DNA of 64,000 bases, taken from Xanthomonas euvesicatoria pv. euvesicatoria. GTDB lineage: Bacteria > Pseudomonadota > Gammaproteobacteria > Xanthomonadales > Xanthomonadaceae. A program made the translations under genes and the position numbers. The notes beneath the pieces were generated by a model. That model saw only the letters and a program-made list of their open reading frames with translations. It made no database searches and was not told the origin of the DNA. Of this stretch, positions 55,926 to 64,000 are shown piece after piece. How positions within the stretch are numbered: position 1 is the stretch's first letter; each line of letters starts with the position of its first letter. The DNA is taken from the NCBI RefSeq assembly GCF_020880415.1, contig NZ_JAJIUJ010000038.1, forward strand, positions 140,661-204,660, written 5' to 3'.

Positions 55926-57131
55926 TCAGCACAGATGCCCGCGCCAGACGCGGGCATGAAGAGGATTGAAGCCCATGCGGTAGACCAGATCGGCCGGCGC
56001 ATCGATGTTCCAGATCGCCAGGTCGCAGTCCATGCCGGCGCGCAACTGGCCCAGGCGCTCGCTGCGGCCAAGCGCCCGCGCAGCCTCGCGGGTGAACCCG
56101 GCGATGCATTCGTCCACGGTCATGCGGAACAACGTCGCCGCCATGTTCATCGCCAGCAGCGGGCTGGTCAGCGGCGAGGTGCCCGGGTTGCAATCGGTGG
56201 CCAGCGCCAGCGGCACGCCGGCCGTGCGCAGCGCGGCAATCGGTGGCAGTTGGGTATCGCGGGTGAAGTAGAACGCGCCTGGCAGCAGCACTGCCACGGT
56301 GCCGGCAGCGGCCATCGCCGCAATGCCCGTCTGGTCCAGGTACTCGATGTGATCGGCCGACAACGCGCCGTAGCGTGCGGCCAGTTCGGCGCCGTGCTGG
56401 TTGCTCAATTGTTCGGCGTGGATCTTGATGCGCAAACCATGCGCTTGCGCCGCAACGAAGACTTTTTCGGCCTGCGCCTGCGAGAACGCCAGATGCTCGC
56501 AGAACACGTCCACGGCCTCGGCAAGCCCTTGCGTGGCGATCGCCGGAATCATCTGCGTGCAGACCTGGTCGATGTAGTGCTGCGCCTGCCCACCAGGCGG
56601 CACGGCATGCGCGCCCAGGAAGGTCGGCACCACTTCCACCTTGCGCAGCGCGGCGAGTTGGCGCGCCACGCGCAGCTGCTTGACTTCATCGTCCAGCGTG
56701 AGCCCGTAGCCGGATTTGATTTCCAGCGTGGTGACGCCTTCGCCAAGCATCGCATCCAGGCGCGGCAGGCTGGCGGCCAGCAACGCCGCATCGTCGGCGG
56801 CGCGGGTGGCGCGCACCGTCGCCACGATGCCGCCGCCGGCTGCGGCGATGTCGGCATAGCTGGCGCCGCGCAGGCGTTGCTCGAACTCATTGGCACGGTT
56901 GCCGGCGTACACCAGGTGCGTGTGGCAATCGATCAGGCCGGGGCTGATCCAGCGGCGCCGGCAGTCGTGCGCACTGTCGGGCTGCAGCGCTGGGGCCTGT
57001 GCGGCCGCGCCGGCGTAGACGATATGGCCGTGCCGGCAGGCGACGATGCCATCGTCCACGATGCCCAGGCCGCCATCGGCCGCATCCAGGGTCATCAGTT
57101 GCGCGTTGTGCCACAGAACGTCGCAATGCAT
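55926..57131 (-). CDS. hutI: Imidazolonepropionase
   Basis: The protein is 401 aa, an amidohydrolase. Metal ligands lie in [20 protein letters not shown] (HxH), the [10 protein letters not shown] histidine and the [11 protein letters not shown] aspartate. It hydrolyses imidazolonepropionate to formiminoglutamate. It is the first minus-strand hut gene and divergent from hutF, with 60 nt between the starts. Confidence 0.95.
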   Translation of the reverse strand: MHCDVLWHNAQLMTLDAADGGLGIVDDGIVACRHGHIVYAGAAAQAPALQPDSAHDCRRRWISPGLIDCHTHLVYAGNRANEFEQRLRGASYADIAAAGGGIVATVRATRAADDAALLAASLPRLDAMLGEGVTTLEIKSGYGLTLDDEVKQLRVARQLAALRKVEVVPTFLGAHAVPPGGQAQHYIDQVCTQMIPAIATQGLAEAVDVFCEHLAFSQAQAEKVFVAAQAHGLRIKIHAEQLSNQHGAELAARYGALSADHIEYLDQTGIAAMAAAGTVAVLLPGAFYFTRDTQLPPIAALRTAGVPLALATDCNPGTSPLTSPLLAMNMAATLFRMTVDECIAGFTREAARALGRSERLGQLRAGMDCDLAIWNIDAPADLVYRMGFNPLHARVWRGHLC

Positions 57132-57155
57132 GGCGCAGGCTCGTGGTGTCTGATA

Positions 57156-57165
57156 TGTATATACA
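57156..57165. promoter_or_regulatory. Candidate HutC operator between hutI and hutF
   Basis: TGTATATACA is a perfect palindrome in the 60-nt gap between divergent hutI and hutF. The TACAAT (57162-57167) reading toward hutF overlaps it, so a repressor bound here could block both promoters. HutC of other proteobacteria binds TGTA..TACA-type sites; hutC lies 1.7 kb away. Confidence 0.6.
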
Positions 57166-57191
57166 ATAAGTTCGGCGATCGAGGGTGTCCA

Positions 57192-58562
57192 GTGGCAGAC
57201 CAACAGACGCAGGTGTTCTGGGCAGCCCGGGCATTGTTGCCCGACGGCTGGGCGAGCAAGGTGCGGGTCGCGGCAGAGCAGGGCCGCATCGTTTCGGTGG
57301 AGGCCAATGCGGCTGCTGCGATTACCGACACGCGCTGCGACGTGCTGTTGCCTGGCTTGGGGAATCTGCACAGCCATGCCTTCCAACGCGGCATGGCGGG
57401 GTTGACCGAAGTCGGCGGGCGCAGCGGCGACAGCTTCTGGAGCTGGCGCGAGCTGATGTACCGCTTCGTCGACCGGCTCGACCCGGACAGCCTGCAGGCA
57501 ATCGCCGAGCAGGCATATGTTGAAATGCTCGAAAGCGGCTTCACCCGGGTCGGCGAATTCCATTACCTGCATCACGCGGCGAGCGGTGTGCCGTATGCGC
57601 AGCCCGGCGAAATGTCCGAGCGCATTGCCGCCGCTGCCGCCAACACCGGCATCGGGCTCAGCCTGTTGCCGGTGTTCTATGCGCACTCGGATTTCGGTGG
57701 TGCCACCCCCAGCCCGGCGCAACGCCGTCTGATTCACGACATTGACGGCTTCGCGCGCTTGCTGGACGACTGCAGACACAGCCTGAAAGCGCTGCCGGAC
57801 GCGGTACTCGGGCTGGCGCCGCACAGCCTGCGCGCGGTCACTCCGCAGCAACTGGCAGGGCTGGTACCGCTTACCGATGGCCCCATCCACATCCATATCG
57901 CCGAGCAGCAGCGTGAAGTGGATGCCTGCCTGGCCTGGTCCAAGCAGCGCCCGGTGCAGTGGCTGCTGGCCAACGCGCCGGTGGATACGCGCTGGTGCCT
58001 GGTACACGCCACGCATGTGGATGCACACGAACTGCAGGCGATTGTTGCCAGCGGCGCGGTCGTCGGTCTGTGCCCGATCACCGAGGCGAATCTGGGCGAT
58101 GGCGTGTTCCCGATGCAGGCCTTCGCTGCTGCGGGCGGGCGTTTTGGCGTGGGCTCGGATTCGAATGTGCTGATCGATGCAGCCGAAGAACTGCGCCTGC
58201 TCGAATACGGCCAGCGCCTGACGCTGCAGGCACGCAATGTCGTGGCGCAGGGGCCCGTGTCGAGCGGACGCTGGCTCTACGATCAGGCCGGCATGGGAGC
58301 CGCGCAGGCGCTGGGCCTCGCGCAGACCGGCATCCGCGCCGGCGCAGCAGCCGATCTGATCGAACTGGACACCGCGCATCCGGCCCTGCTGGCGCGCAGC
58401 GACGACGCCTTGCTGGACAGCTGGCTGTTCGCCGCGCGTGGCACCGCGGTGCGCAACGTCTGGCGCGGCGGGCGCTGGGTGGTGCGCGAGGGGCAGCATG
58501 TCGACCGCGCCCGTATCGCCACACGGTTTGCCGCAGTGTTGCGCAGCCTGCTGGGCCAGTGA
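57192..58562 (+). CDS. hutF: Formimidoylglutamate deiminase
   Basis: The protein is 456 aa. It is an amidohydrolase: [19 protein letters not shown] (HxH), [20 protein letters not shown] and [20 protein letters not shown]. It deiminates formiminoglutamate to N-formylglutamate, the substrate of hutG. GTG 57192 has GAGGGTG upstream; the long frame extending left is antisense to hutI and hutH. Confidence 0.93.
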   Translation: MADQQTQVFWAARALLPDGWASKVRVAAEQGRIVSVEANAAAAITDTRCDVLLPGLGNLHSHAFQRGMAGLTEVGGRSGDSFWSWRELMYRFVDRLDPDSLQAIAEQAYVEMLESGFTRVGEFHYLHHAASGVPYAQPGEMSERIAAAAANTGIGLSLLPVFYAHSDFGGATPSPAQRRLIHDIDGFARLLDDCRHSLKALPDAVLGLAPHSLRAVTPQQLAGLVPLTDGPIHIHIAEQQREVDACLAWSKQRPVQWLLANAPVDTRWCLVHATHVDAHELQAIVASGAVVGLCPITEANLGDGVFPMQAFAAAGGRFGVGSDSNVLIDAAEELRLLEYGQRLTLQARNVVAQGPVSSGRWLYDQAGMGAAQALGLAQTGIRAGAAADLIELDTAHPALLARSDDALLDSWLFAARGTAVRNVWRGGRWVVREGQHVDRARIATRFAAVLRSLLGQ

Positions 58563-58878
58563 CATTGCTCATCGCACGGTGGCGAGAGTGGTCAGGTGGC
58601 TGCCCAACGGCGCGCAGGAGTCGTGGTGTACGCTTTGCACCTGCCGATGACGGGCCCCGGCCGCAACCGCCAGTGGCTGCGCCTGAACCGCTCCAAGCGG
58701 ATGCGCGCGCAGTGCTGCTCCTGGAGCCACCGCAGACGCAGCTGCGACTCCGGAGCAGGTGCACGCAGTGCGCTCGTCCATGCAGCGTGCATGGTGCATG
58801 CCGCAACCTGCAGCTGGCGCACGCTGCCGACCATGCGGCATGCCGATTGAATAGCCGCTCTTTTCGGAGACCCGCGCT
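58563..58878. repeat. 316-nt gap holding a degenerate copy C of the palindromic repeat
   Basis: Between hutF and hutC, 58565-58683 resembles copy B: GTCAGGTGGCTGCC, GGTGTACG..CACCTGCCGATG, GGGCCCCGGCCGCAACCGCC and GGCTGCGC occur in the same order. The outer arms are no longer recognisable. I see no TGTATATACA-type operator here. Confidence 0.45.
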
Positions 58879-59616
58879 TTGACCGCCACCACCACCATCG
58901 TGCCTGGCACCTTGCATCAGCGCATCCGCCAGGATCTGGAACAACGCATCCATAGCGGCGACTGGCCGCCCGGGCACCGCGTGCCGCCCGAGCACGAGTT
59001 GATGGCGCAGTACGGCTGCTCGCGCATGACGGTGAACAAGGTGCTCGGCTTGCTGGCCGATGCCGGCATGATCGAACGCCGCCGCCGTACTGGGTCGTTC
59101 GTGGCACGGCAGCACCCGCATCTGGAACAGGTGGCGCTCTCGATCCCGGACATCGAAGTGGAAATGACCACGCGCGGCCATGCGTACCGGTTCTCTTTGT
59201 TGTCGCGGCAACTGCGCAACGTGCGGCGGCGCGTGCGGCAGGAACGTGTGCTGGGCAGCACCGGCAAGGTGCTGGAATTGCAGAGCGTGCACCTGGCCGA
59301 CGGCCGCCCGTTTGCGCTGGAGCACCGCGTGATCGACATCAACACCGTGCCCGACGCATTGGACCAGCCGTTTACGGAGGTGGCGCCGGGCAGCTGGTTA
59401 TTGCGCAACGTGCCATGGACGCGTGCCGAGCACCGCATCAGCGCTGCCAGTGCCGACGCCGCGCAGGCCGAGCAGCTCCAGGCGGACGACGGCGCGGCCT
59501 GCCTGGTGATCGACCGCCACACCTGGCGCGGCGAGCTGCCGGTCACCTACGTGCGCCAGATGTTTCTAGGCGGTTCGTACGATCTGGTGGCACGGTTCGC
59601 GCCGGGACTGCGCTGA
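58879..59616 (+). CDS. hutC: Histidine utilisation repressor, GntR family
   Basis: The protein is 245 aa. A GntR winged HTH (about 10-75: GDWPPGHRVPPEHELMAQYG, CSRMTVNKVLGLLADAGMIE) precedes a UTRA ligand domain (about 95-235), which in HutC binds urocanate. It should repress the hut genes in the absence of urocanate. The start is TTG 58879 with GGAG 9 nt upstream; no ATG fits better. The low-efficiency start suits a repressor needed in small amounts. Confidence 0.92.
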   Translation: MTATTTIVPGTLHQRIRQDLEQRIHSGDWPPGHRVPPEHELMAQYGCSRMTVNKVLGLLADAGMIERRRRTGSFVARQHPHLEQVALSIPDIEVEMTTRGHAYRFSLLSRQLRNVRRRVRQERVLGSTGKVLELQSVHLADGRPFALEHRVIDINTVPDALDQPFTEVAPGSWLLRNVPWTRAEHRISAASADAAQAEQLQADDGAACLVIDRHTWRGELPVTYVRQMFLGGSYDLVARFAPGLR

Positions 59617-59798
59617 GATGACGTCGGCAGGCGACGGGCGCGGTACTGCAGCGCTCAAGTCGCCAGGGGTTCGCTGAACGGTACCGGCCGTGTTGCAGTC
59701 GCTGCACGCCGGGATGGCGGCGACTGCGTGTTCACGATCAGGTGCCCGGCTGGGCAGGCAGGCGACGCGGCACGACGACAGCAGCCAACGCCCCAGGA

Positions 59799-60797
59799 TC
59801 AAATCGTGCTGCATTGACGCCAGCGCATCGGCTCGGCGGTGCCCGGGCGCGGGTTGAGTTGCACGCGCACCGTGCGCAGGTACGGGTAGCGTTGCAGCTC
59901 GCGGCAAATCAGCGGCCATGCCGCGCTGTCTTCCACCGTCCGATCCACTACCAGGGTTGCCTGGGTCAGCCAGATGCCACGCACCAGCCCCGGTGTCTGC
60001 GCCAACGCCTTGGAAACCTCGCGCTGATAGCCCTGGATGGTGGCTGCATCCGGTTCTGCGCCGGCTGCCGGCGCGGCCGGGGCCACTGCAGTAGGTGACG
60101 GGCCCGGCTGGGCGGTACTGGCGGAGGGCGTGGGCGGTGCGACCACGCGGGCCGGTGCGGGAATCGGTGCAGACGCCGCAGCGGGCGGTGTGGCCCGCGT
60201 CGGAGCCGGCGGGCGCAGCGCCAGCACCGCCATGACGGCCAGCGTCGCCAGCGCGGCGCCGGCGATGATGCTATGGCGGATCGCGCGGCGGCGCGCCGCA
60301 CCAACCACGCCGGCTTCCACATCGCCAGGCAGATAGGGTTTGAGCAGCGGCCACAGACGCACACCGTCCAGCACTTCGATCGATTGTTTCTCCGCGGCGG
60401 CGATACCTTCGCGCTCCATGCGGCCTTCGGTCACCATCACGCCGCCGTTTGCACCAGCCAGCCGTGCCATCGCGCCCAGCTCGTTCACCGCCGCCACGCC
60501 GATGCGATAACCGCGCCCGTGCTTGCAGGCCACCAACCGGGTGCCATGCTCGGTCTGCATCATGAAGTCGGCGGTGGGCAGGCCATCCTGCGGCAGCTGG
60601 GTGGGCTGCCATCCGCGTTGATCCTGCAGGACGCGCAGCACCACGGCGGAAAAATCGCGCCAGTGCATGATGGCCAGCGCACGGACGCCTTCATGCACTT
60701 CATTGGCGCGTCGTCGTACCAGCCACAGGTAGGCAGACACCGCCAGCCAGAGCAGCAGTGCGGCCAAGGGCGCCAGAATCCAGGAAGGCATGAGCAT
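59799..60797 (-). CDS. Membrane-anchored Mrr-like restriction endonuclease fold protein
   Basis: The protein is 332 aa. An N-terminal helix (WILAPLAALLLWLAVSAYLW) is followed by an Mrr_cat-like domain (about 40-155: MHWRDFSAVVLRVLQ, RIGVAAVNELGAMARLAGAN, GGVMVTEGRMEREG, IEVLDGVRLWPLL). A second hydrophobic stretch, a Pro/Ala linker and a C-terminal domain of about 80 aa come next. The core lysine is in VACKHG, but the Gln/Glu normally two residues before it is Ala. Nuclease activity is therefore uncertain. ATG 60797 or 60791 are both possible. Confidence 0.68.
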   Translation of the reverse strand: MLMPSWILAPLAALLLWLAVSAYLWLVRRRANEVHEGVRALAIMHWRDFSAVVLRVLQDQRGWQPTQLPQDGLPTADFMMQTEHGTRLVACKHGRGYRIGVAAVNELGAMARLAGANGGVMVTEGRMEREGIAAAEKQSIEVLDGVRLWPLLKPYLPGDVEAGVVGAARRRAIRHSIIAGAALATLAVMAVLALRPPAPTRATPPAAASAPIPAPARVVAPPTPSASTAQPGPSPTAVAPAAPAAGAEPDAATIQGYQREVSKALAQTPGLVRGIWLTQATLVVDRTVEDSAAWPLICRELQRYPYLRTVRVQLNPRPGTAEPMRWRQCSTI

Positions 60798-61336
60798 CAA
60801 GCAATGGCGCGTATAACGAATCGTGCGTGTAGAAGAATCCTTCGCGAAAGATTCGTCAATGGATCGTGCGCGGTGATATCGCGAGCCGTGATCCAGATAG
60901 CGAAAGACCCGCCAGTCCGAAGCCGTGAGGGGAGGGGAGCAAACGGACTTCGTAACGCAGGACTGGCGGGTCGTTCCCGATTGTCCAAAAAATCATGTTG
61001 CTTTGCAACATCGGGCCGGAAGAGCTGCGTTTTGGCGCTAAGCCACTGATTCAAAAAGGCTGCGCAGAGCCAAATCGCACGTCAGCGACGCTGCATCCTC
61101 ACGCCGGTCCATCGCCAACGCGCGGCTGCGGATTAGCCAATACACCACCCACGGTGAGTTGCACCCATCGGCGCGGGTAGCACCAGCCGATGACACCGCT
61201 CGAGGTGGCTGGGGGCGCCGCGCTTGGCCGGCGTGCAGAAACGTAGTGCGCAGCTGCACTCGGCGATGACTCCCTTCACCATCTCGGGCAACAACCGCGC
61301 CGTCACATGACAGCGCGGCTGCTTTCACTGTTGCGC
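60798..61336. other. 539-nt gap with structured elements, possible non-coding RNA
   Basis: No protein gene is convincing. The region has a 13-bp perfect inverted repeat GACCCGCCAGTCC/GGACTGGCGGGTC (60906-60918 with 60960-60972, 41-nt loop). It also has a terminator for minus-strand transcripts (60987-61011). Alternative pairing of CGGACTTCG with CGAAGCCG inside the loop is possible. Confidence 0.5.
60987..61011 (-). terminator. Intrinsic terminator on the minus strand
   Basis: Read on the minus strand: ATGTTGC, loop AAA, GCAACAT, then GA and T6. It lies about 325 nt beyond the phasin stop codon, which leaves room for a small RNA or a long 3' UTR. Confidence 0.65.
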
Positions 61337-61897
61337 TCATTCCGGGTCGAACGCACCGGGATTGCTGGACGACGATGCCGCCCCGGCACCCGCGCCGCCG
61401 GCAGCGGTCGTCTCGCTGGCCGCCTGCGCCGCCTGGTTAGCGGTACGGTTGGCACGCTTGGTGGCCGCGGTATTTGCGCGGACCTGGGCCTTCAGCGATT
61501 CGACCTCGCGCCGCAGGTTTTCCAATTCTTCCTGCTCGGGAATGTTGAGCGTGCGCAGCACGCCCTTCACGCGTTCGTCGAAGGCCTTGCCCAGTCTGTC
61601 CCAGCCGCGCACCGCGGTATCGCGTGCCTGCTCGAACTGGGTTTCCACCTCTTCGCGCAATTCGTCGACGCTCTCGGCCGCCCTGCGCTGGCCGGTGCGC
61701 TCATAGGCGGCGCCCTCGCGCACCAACGAGTCGAACAGCTTGCTGCCTTCGTTCTGCACGCGCCCAAGCGCGCCCAGACCGGCAAGCCATACGGTCTGAG
61801 CCGATTCGCCAAGCCGGCGCGAGATCTGTTCCGCCTGCGCCTGGAAGCCCTGGGCCGCGTTACCGCGGTTACCGTTCTGATCGTATCCGGTCGTCAT
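61337..61897 (-). CDS. Phasin-like polyhydroxyalkanoate granule-associated protein
   Basis: The protein is 186 aa. A helical body (ISRRLGESAQTVWLAGLGAL, VDELREEVETQFEQARDTAV) leads to an Ala-rich C-terminus (ANQAAQAASETTAAGGAGAG). This matches the PhaI/PhaF-type phasin family (PF05597). Phasins coat PHA granules or bind nucleoid DNA through the basic tail, but the tail here is only weakly basic. A second PHA-associated gene lies upstream on the same strand. No PHA synthase is in the window. Confidence 0.8.
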   Translation of the reverse strand: MTTGYDQNGNRGNAAQGFQAQAEQISRRLGESAQTVWLAGLGALGRVQNEGSKLFDSLVREGAAYERTGQRRAAESVDELREEVETQFEQARDTAVRGWDRLGKAFDERVKGVLRTLNIPEQEELENLRREVESLKAQVRANTAATKRANRTANQAAQAASETTAAGGAGAGAASSSSNPGAFDPE

Positions 61898-62059
61898 GCG
61901 ATGCTCCTGTAGGTTGCCAACGTGACATTGCGTTCACCCTAGTGCCGACCCTGCATCGGGCAGGTGAAGCACTGCCCGATCAGGCGTGCCGAAAGCATCT
62001 ACCCGCAAGCGCCCGAGCAGGTGACTTGACGCTGAAGCAGCGCAGCGCCAATCGCGCGA

Positions 62060-62335
62060 TCAGGCCAGTTTTTCGGCCAGCAAGCGCCGGATTTCCGATT
62101 CCACCATCGGCTGCACCGCCGACAGCAAAAAGCCGAGTTCGGCGGTGACGTGCACTTGTTGCGGCAACAGCGCGATTGCTCCGTCCACGCCGGCACGTGC
62201 GATGCGCAAAGTGTCGCCTTCCCAATGCGAAGCGACGCCGTAGCGATCGGTCAGCTTGCGCGCCGCCTCGTCGATGGCCGCGCGTGCCTGGGCCGGCGTC
62301 AAGGAATGGTCGTGGCGGATATCGATGCTGGACAT
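62060..62335 (-). CDS. Polyhydroxyalkanoic acid system family protein (PHA_gran_rgn)
   Basis: The protein is 91 aa. IDIRHDHSLTPAQARAAIDE and SAVQPMVESEIRRLLAEKL match the small family often found beside phasins and PHA enzymes. It is soluble, probably a granule-associated or regulatory protein. It lies 162 nt upstream of the phasin in the same direction. Confidence 0.78.
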   Translation of the reverse strand: MSSIDIRHDHSLTPAQARAAIDEAARKLTDRYGVASHWEGDTLRIARAGVDGAIALLPQQVHVTAELGFLLSAVQPMVESEIRRLLAEKLA

Positions 62336-62570
62336 GGGTGCGATGGGTCATGCGAAAAGTGAGGGCGCATTGTGCGCATGCCAGGCCCCAGCTCCAAGTG
62401 CGGCCATGTGTGGCCTTGCTGTCCGTGTCGCAAACACAGGTCTGCAAGCTGCGCTGCCGCCTGCTCAGCCGACGGCAGCGCGATCCTGGCGCGCCCGCGC
62501 CAGCGATCCAGCACGGCTCCGATCACCACCGATGGCCGCGCATGGGGGCAAACCTGCTAGGCTGCGGCGG

Positions 62571-63380
62571 GTGCGCGACCTGCAAGTTCATTTCACCCAC
62601 CGGCAGCAGCCGGATCATTCCCTCAAGCCCGGCGTCCACCGGATCGTCCGTCATGCCTCCGGCAGCGTGCGGGTGGTCGGCGATGCGCAGGGCGCGTTGC
62701 TGTTGGCGCAGTTCTGCCTGGACCAACGCGGCCTGTGGCTGCAGGTAGCCAGCGGCATTCGCGGTATCCACGTCAATGGGCGCCCGGTGCGTCGCATGGC
62801 GCTGCTACGGGCGGGCGATGCGATCTATGCCGATGGCGTGGAAATGCTGCTGCGCAGTGCCCCGTCCAGTGCGCCGGCCAACGATATCCACGACGACACG
62901 GCCAACCTCGGCGAGGTCTGCCTGTTGTTGCGCGGCATCGGCGGGCGCCATCATGGTCGCAGTTTCACCCTGGATCGCGCGCGTCTGGTCGGCAGCGATG
63001 CTGCCGCCGATATCGTCATCGACGACCCGGCATTTGCGGCGCAGCACGCCCGTCTGGAACGACACGGCGACCGTGTGCTGATCCGCGATCTGGGTTCGGA
63101 AGAGGGGAGCTGGATCAATGGCGTCCAGGTGCGCGACGGCTGGCTGCAGGCTGGCGACCAGGTCGTCTTCGATGCGCGCCACCGTTTCGTGGTGGAAGTG
63201 CCGCGGACGCACCACGACACCACCTGGGATCTGCCCGATACCGAACCCCCGCCGCCGCCGCGTGCGGTTGCAGAGCCGACGCGCGCACCGGTGAAGGTGG
63301 CCCGCTGGCCCTGGTTGCTGCTCAGCGCGGTGTTGCTGGCGGCGGCGTTGAGCGCCTTGCTGTGGTTCGGCGCGCGCTGA
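62571..63380 (+). CDS. FHA-domain protein with C-terminal membrane anchor
   Basis: About 269 aa from GTG 62571; the frame continues upstream but the family-like part starts here. A first FHA-like half (about 20-95) is followed by a clearer FHA domain (about 115-205: LVGSDAAADIVIDDPAFAAQ, SWINGVQV). A Pro-rich linker and one C-terminal helix (WPWLLLSAVLLAAALSALLW) complete it. The Arg and Ser that contact phosphothreonine (GR, SRxH) are replaced (GS, AAQH), so binding may be lost or altered. Its last 59 nt overlap msrQ on the other strand. Confidence 0.75.
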   Translation: MRDLQVHFTHRQQPDHSLKPGVHRIVRHASGSVRVVGDAQGALLLAQFCLDQRGLWLQVASGIRGIHVNGRPVRRMALLRAGDAIYADGVEMLLRSAPSSAPANDIHDDTANLGEVCLLLRGIGGRHHGRSFTLDRARLVGSDAAADIVIDDPAFAAQHARLERHGDRVLIRDLGSEEGSWINGVQVRDGWLQAGDQVVFDARHRFVVEVPRTHHDTTWDLPDTEPPPPPRAVAEPTRAPVKVARWPWLLLSAVLLAAALSALLWFGAR

Positions 63381-63978
63381 GTTTTTTCCAGACGCGCCAG
63401 CCCAGCAATACCGCAAGAATGCCGGCGTACAGGGCCGGCTCGCGGATATCGGATTTCACCAGCCACCAGAAATGCAGCACTGCCAGCAGGCCGATCGGGT
63501 AGATCAGCGTGTGCAGGCGGCCCCAGTTGCGCTTGAGCCGACGCATCCACCCCTGGGTGGAGGTGATCGCCAGCGGCATCAGCAACAACCACGCCGCAAA
63601 CCCCACCGTGATGTACGGGCGTTTGAGGATCTCCTCGAAAATCTGCGTCCAGAAGCCGCGCAGGTCCAGCGTGAGGTAAGCCGCCAGATGCACGCTGGCG
63701 TAGAAGAACGCGTACAGGCCCAGCATGCGGCGGAAGCGGATCACCACGGCCTGCCCGGTGAGTTGGCGCAACGGCGTGATCGCCAGGGTGATCAGCAAGA
63801 AACGCAGCGCCCACAGCCCGGTGCGGTGTTCGATCTCGGCCACCGGGTCGGCGCCCAGCGCGTCGCTGCCGCCTTGCCACACCTGCCAGAATTGCCAGCC
63901 GAGCAGGGCGATCGGCGCCAGCGCCGCGGCATGCACCAGCGTCTTGGCAGCGATCACGGAAGTGGATGTCTTGGCCAT
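63322..63978 (-). CDS. msrQ: Heme-binding subunit of the MsrPQ methionine sulfoxide reductase
   Basis: The protein is 218 aa. Six hydrophobic helices include LRFLLITLAITPLRQLTGQA, MLGLYAFFYASVHLAAYLTL and LIYPIGLLAVLHFWWLVKSD. The heme-ligand histidines in ASVHLAAY, RLHTLIY and VLHFWWL fit the ferric-reductase-like YedZ family. It passes electrons from the quinone pool to MsrP, which repairs oxidised periplasmic proteins. msrP would be expected just beyond the right edge. ATG 63978 is the family start. Confidence 0.9.
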   Translation of the reverse strand: MAKTSTSVIAAKTLVHAAALAPIALLGWQFWQVWQGGSDALGADPVAEIEHRTGLWALRFLLITLAITPLRQLTGQAVVIRFRRMLGLYAFFYASVHLAAYLTLDLRGFWTQIFEEILKRPYITVGFAAWLLLMPLAITSTQGWMRRLKRNWGRLHTLIYPIGLLAVLHFWWLVKSDIREPALYAGILAVLLGWRVWKKLSARRTTARRSTPPPATPR

Positions 63979-64000
63979 GCGATCTCGAAGAAGGAAACGA

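Noticed and set aside
55191..57191. Plus-strand extension of the hutF frame by 667 codons
   Set aside because: The extension is antisense to hutI and hutH; hutF homology starts at GTG 57192 with a good ribosome binding site.

Overview
The window looks like chromosomal DNA from a gammaproteobacterium of the order Xanthomonadales, most likely Xanthomonas. The grounds are the high GC content, the kynurenine-to-quinolinate genes (kmo, kynU, nbaC), a GyrA with glutamine at position 83, an oversized NAD+-dependent DNA ligase, and gene neighbourhoods such as smc-zipA-ligA. Species cannot be fixed by reading alone. No tRNA, rRNA, CRISPR array, intact insertion sequence or prophage was found.

Region 1 (1-21.3 kb) is mainly housekeeping. 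It holds the 5' part of a crotonase gene, an FKBP-like protein with a degenerate catalytic domain, a DUF1289-Nudix fusion, sseA, a DUF1684 lipoprotein, an amidase, a MOSC protein, a YqiA-like esterase, a GNAT enzyme, a broken ABC-F ATPase gene, rlmKL, nadK, a 5'-nucleotidase, DUF2939 and DUF2461 proteins and sbcB. It ends with a minus-strand cluster nbaC, a FUSC-type membrane protein, kynU and kmo (tryptophan to quinolinate and NAD), then a beta-carbonic anhydrase.

Region 2 (21.4-27.5 kb) is the least explained part. Eight tightly packed plus-strand genes start with a GH108 lysozyme whose ribosome binding site sits inside a perfect 9-bp hairpin. They continue with two DUF2589 paralogues, a possible third relative, small unknown proteins, a secreted two-repeat protein and a four-helix membrane protein. 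A LuxR-type regulator with a degenerate receiver domain follows. This is the best candidate for an undescribed system.

Region 3 (27.5-50.3 kb) holds paiB, a string of overlapping small genes behind asnS, an A-type iron-sulfur carrier, rpsF-rpsR-rplI with a candidate S6:S18 leader, smc-zipA, a Tat-exported aminotransferase, ligA-epmA, a triple DUF3011 protein, mtnA, gyrA and a PQQ-dependent glucose dehydrogenase.

Region 4 (50.3-64 kb) is a complete histidine utilisation locus. hutI-hutH-hutG-hutU plus a coiled-coil protein run on the minus strand; hutF and hutC run on the plus strand. A TGTATATACA palindrome lies in the divergent promoter. A membrane-anchored Mrr-like protein, a gap that may encode a non-coding RNA, two polyhydroxyalkanoate-granule genes, an FHA protein and msrQ follow.

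Three families of dispersed intergenic repeats were recognised by comparing parts of the window: a roughly 146-bp palindrome (about 14.83, 43.43 and, degenerate, 58.56 kb), a 125-215 bp hairpin element (30.95 and 37.55 kb, inverted relative to each other), and short arrays of a 7-bp GATTCCC unit (10.72, 32.10 and 50.61 kb).
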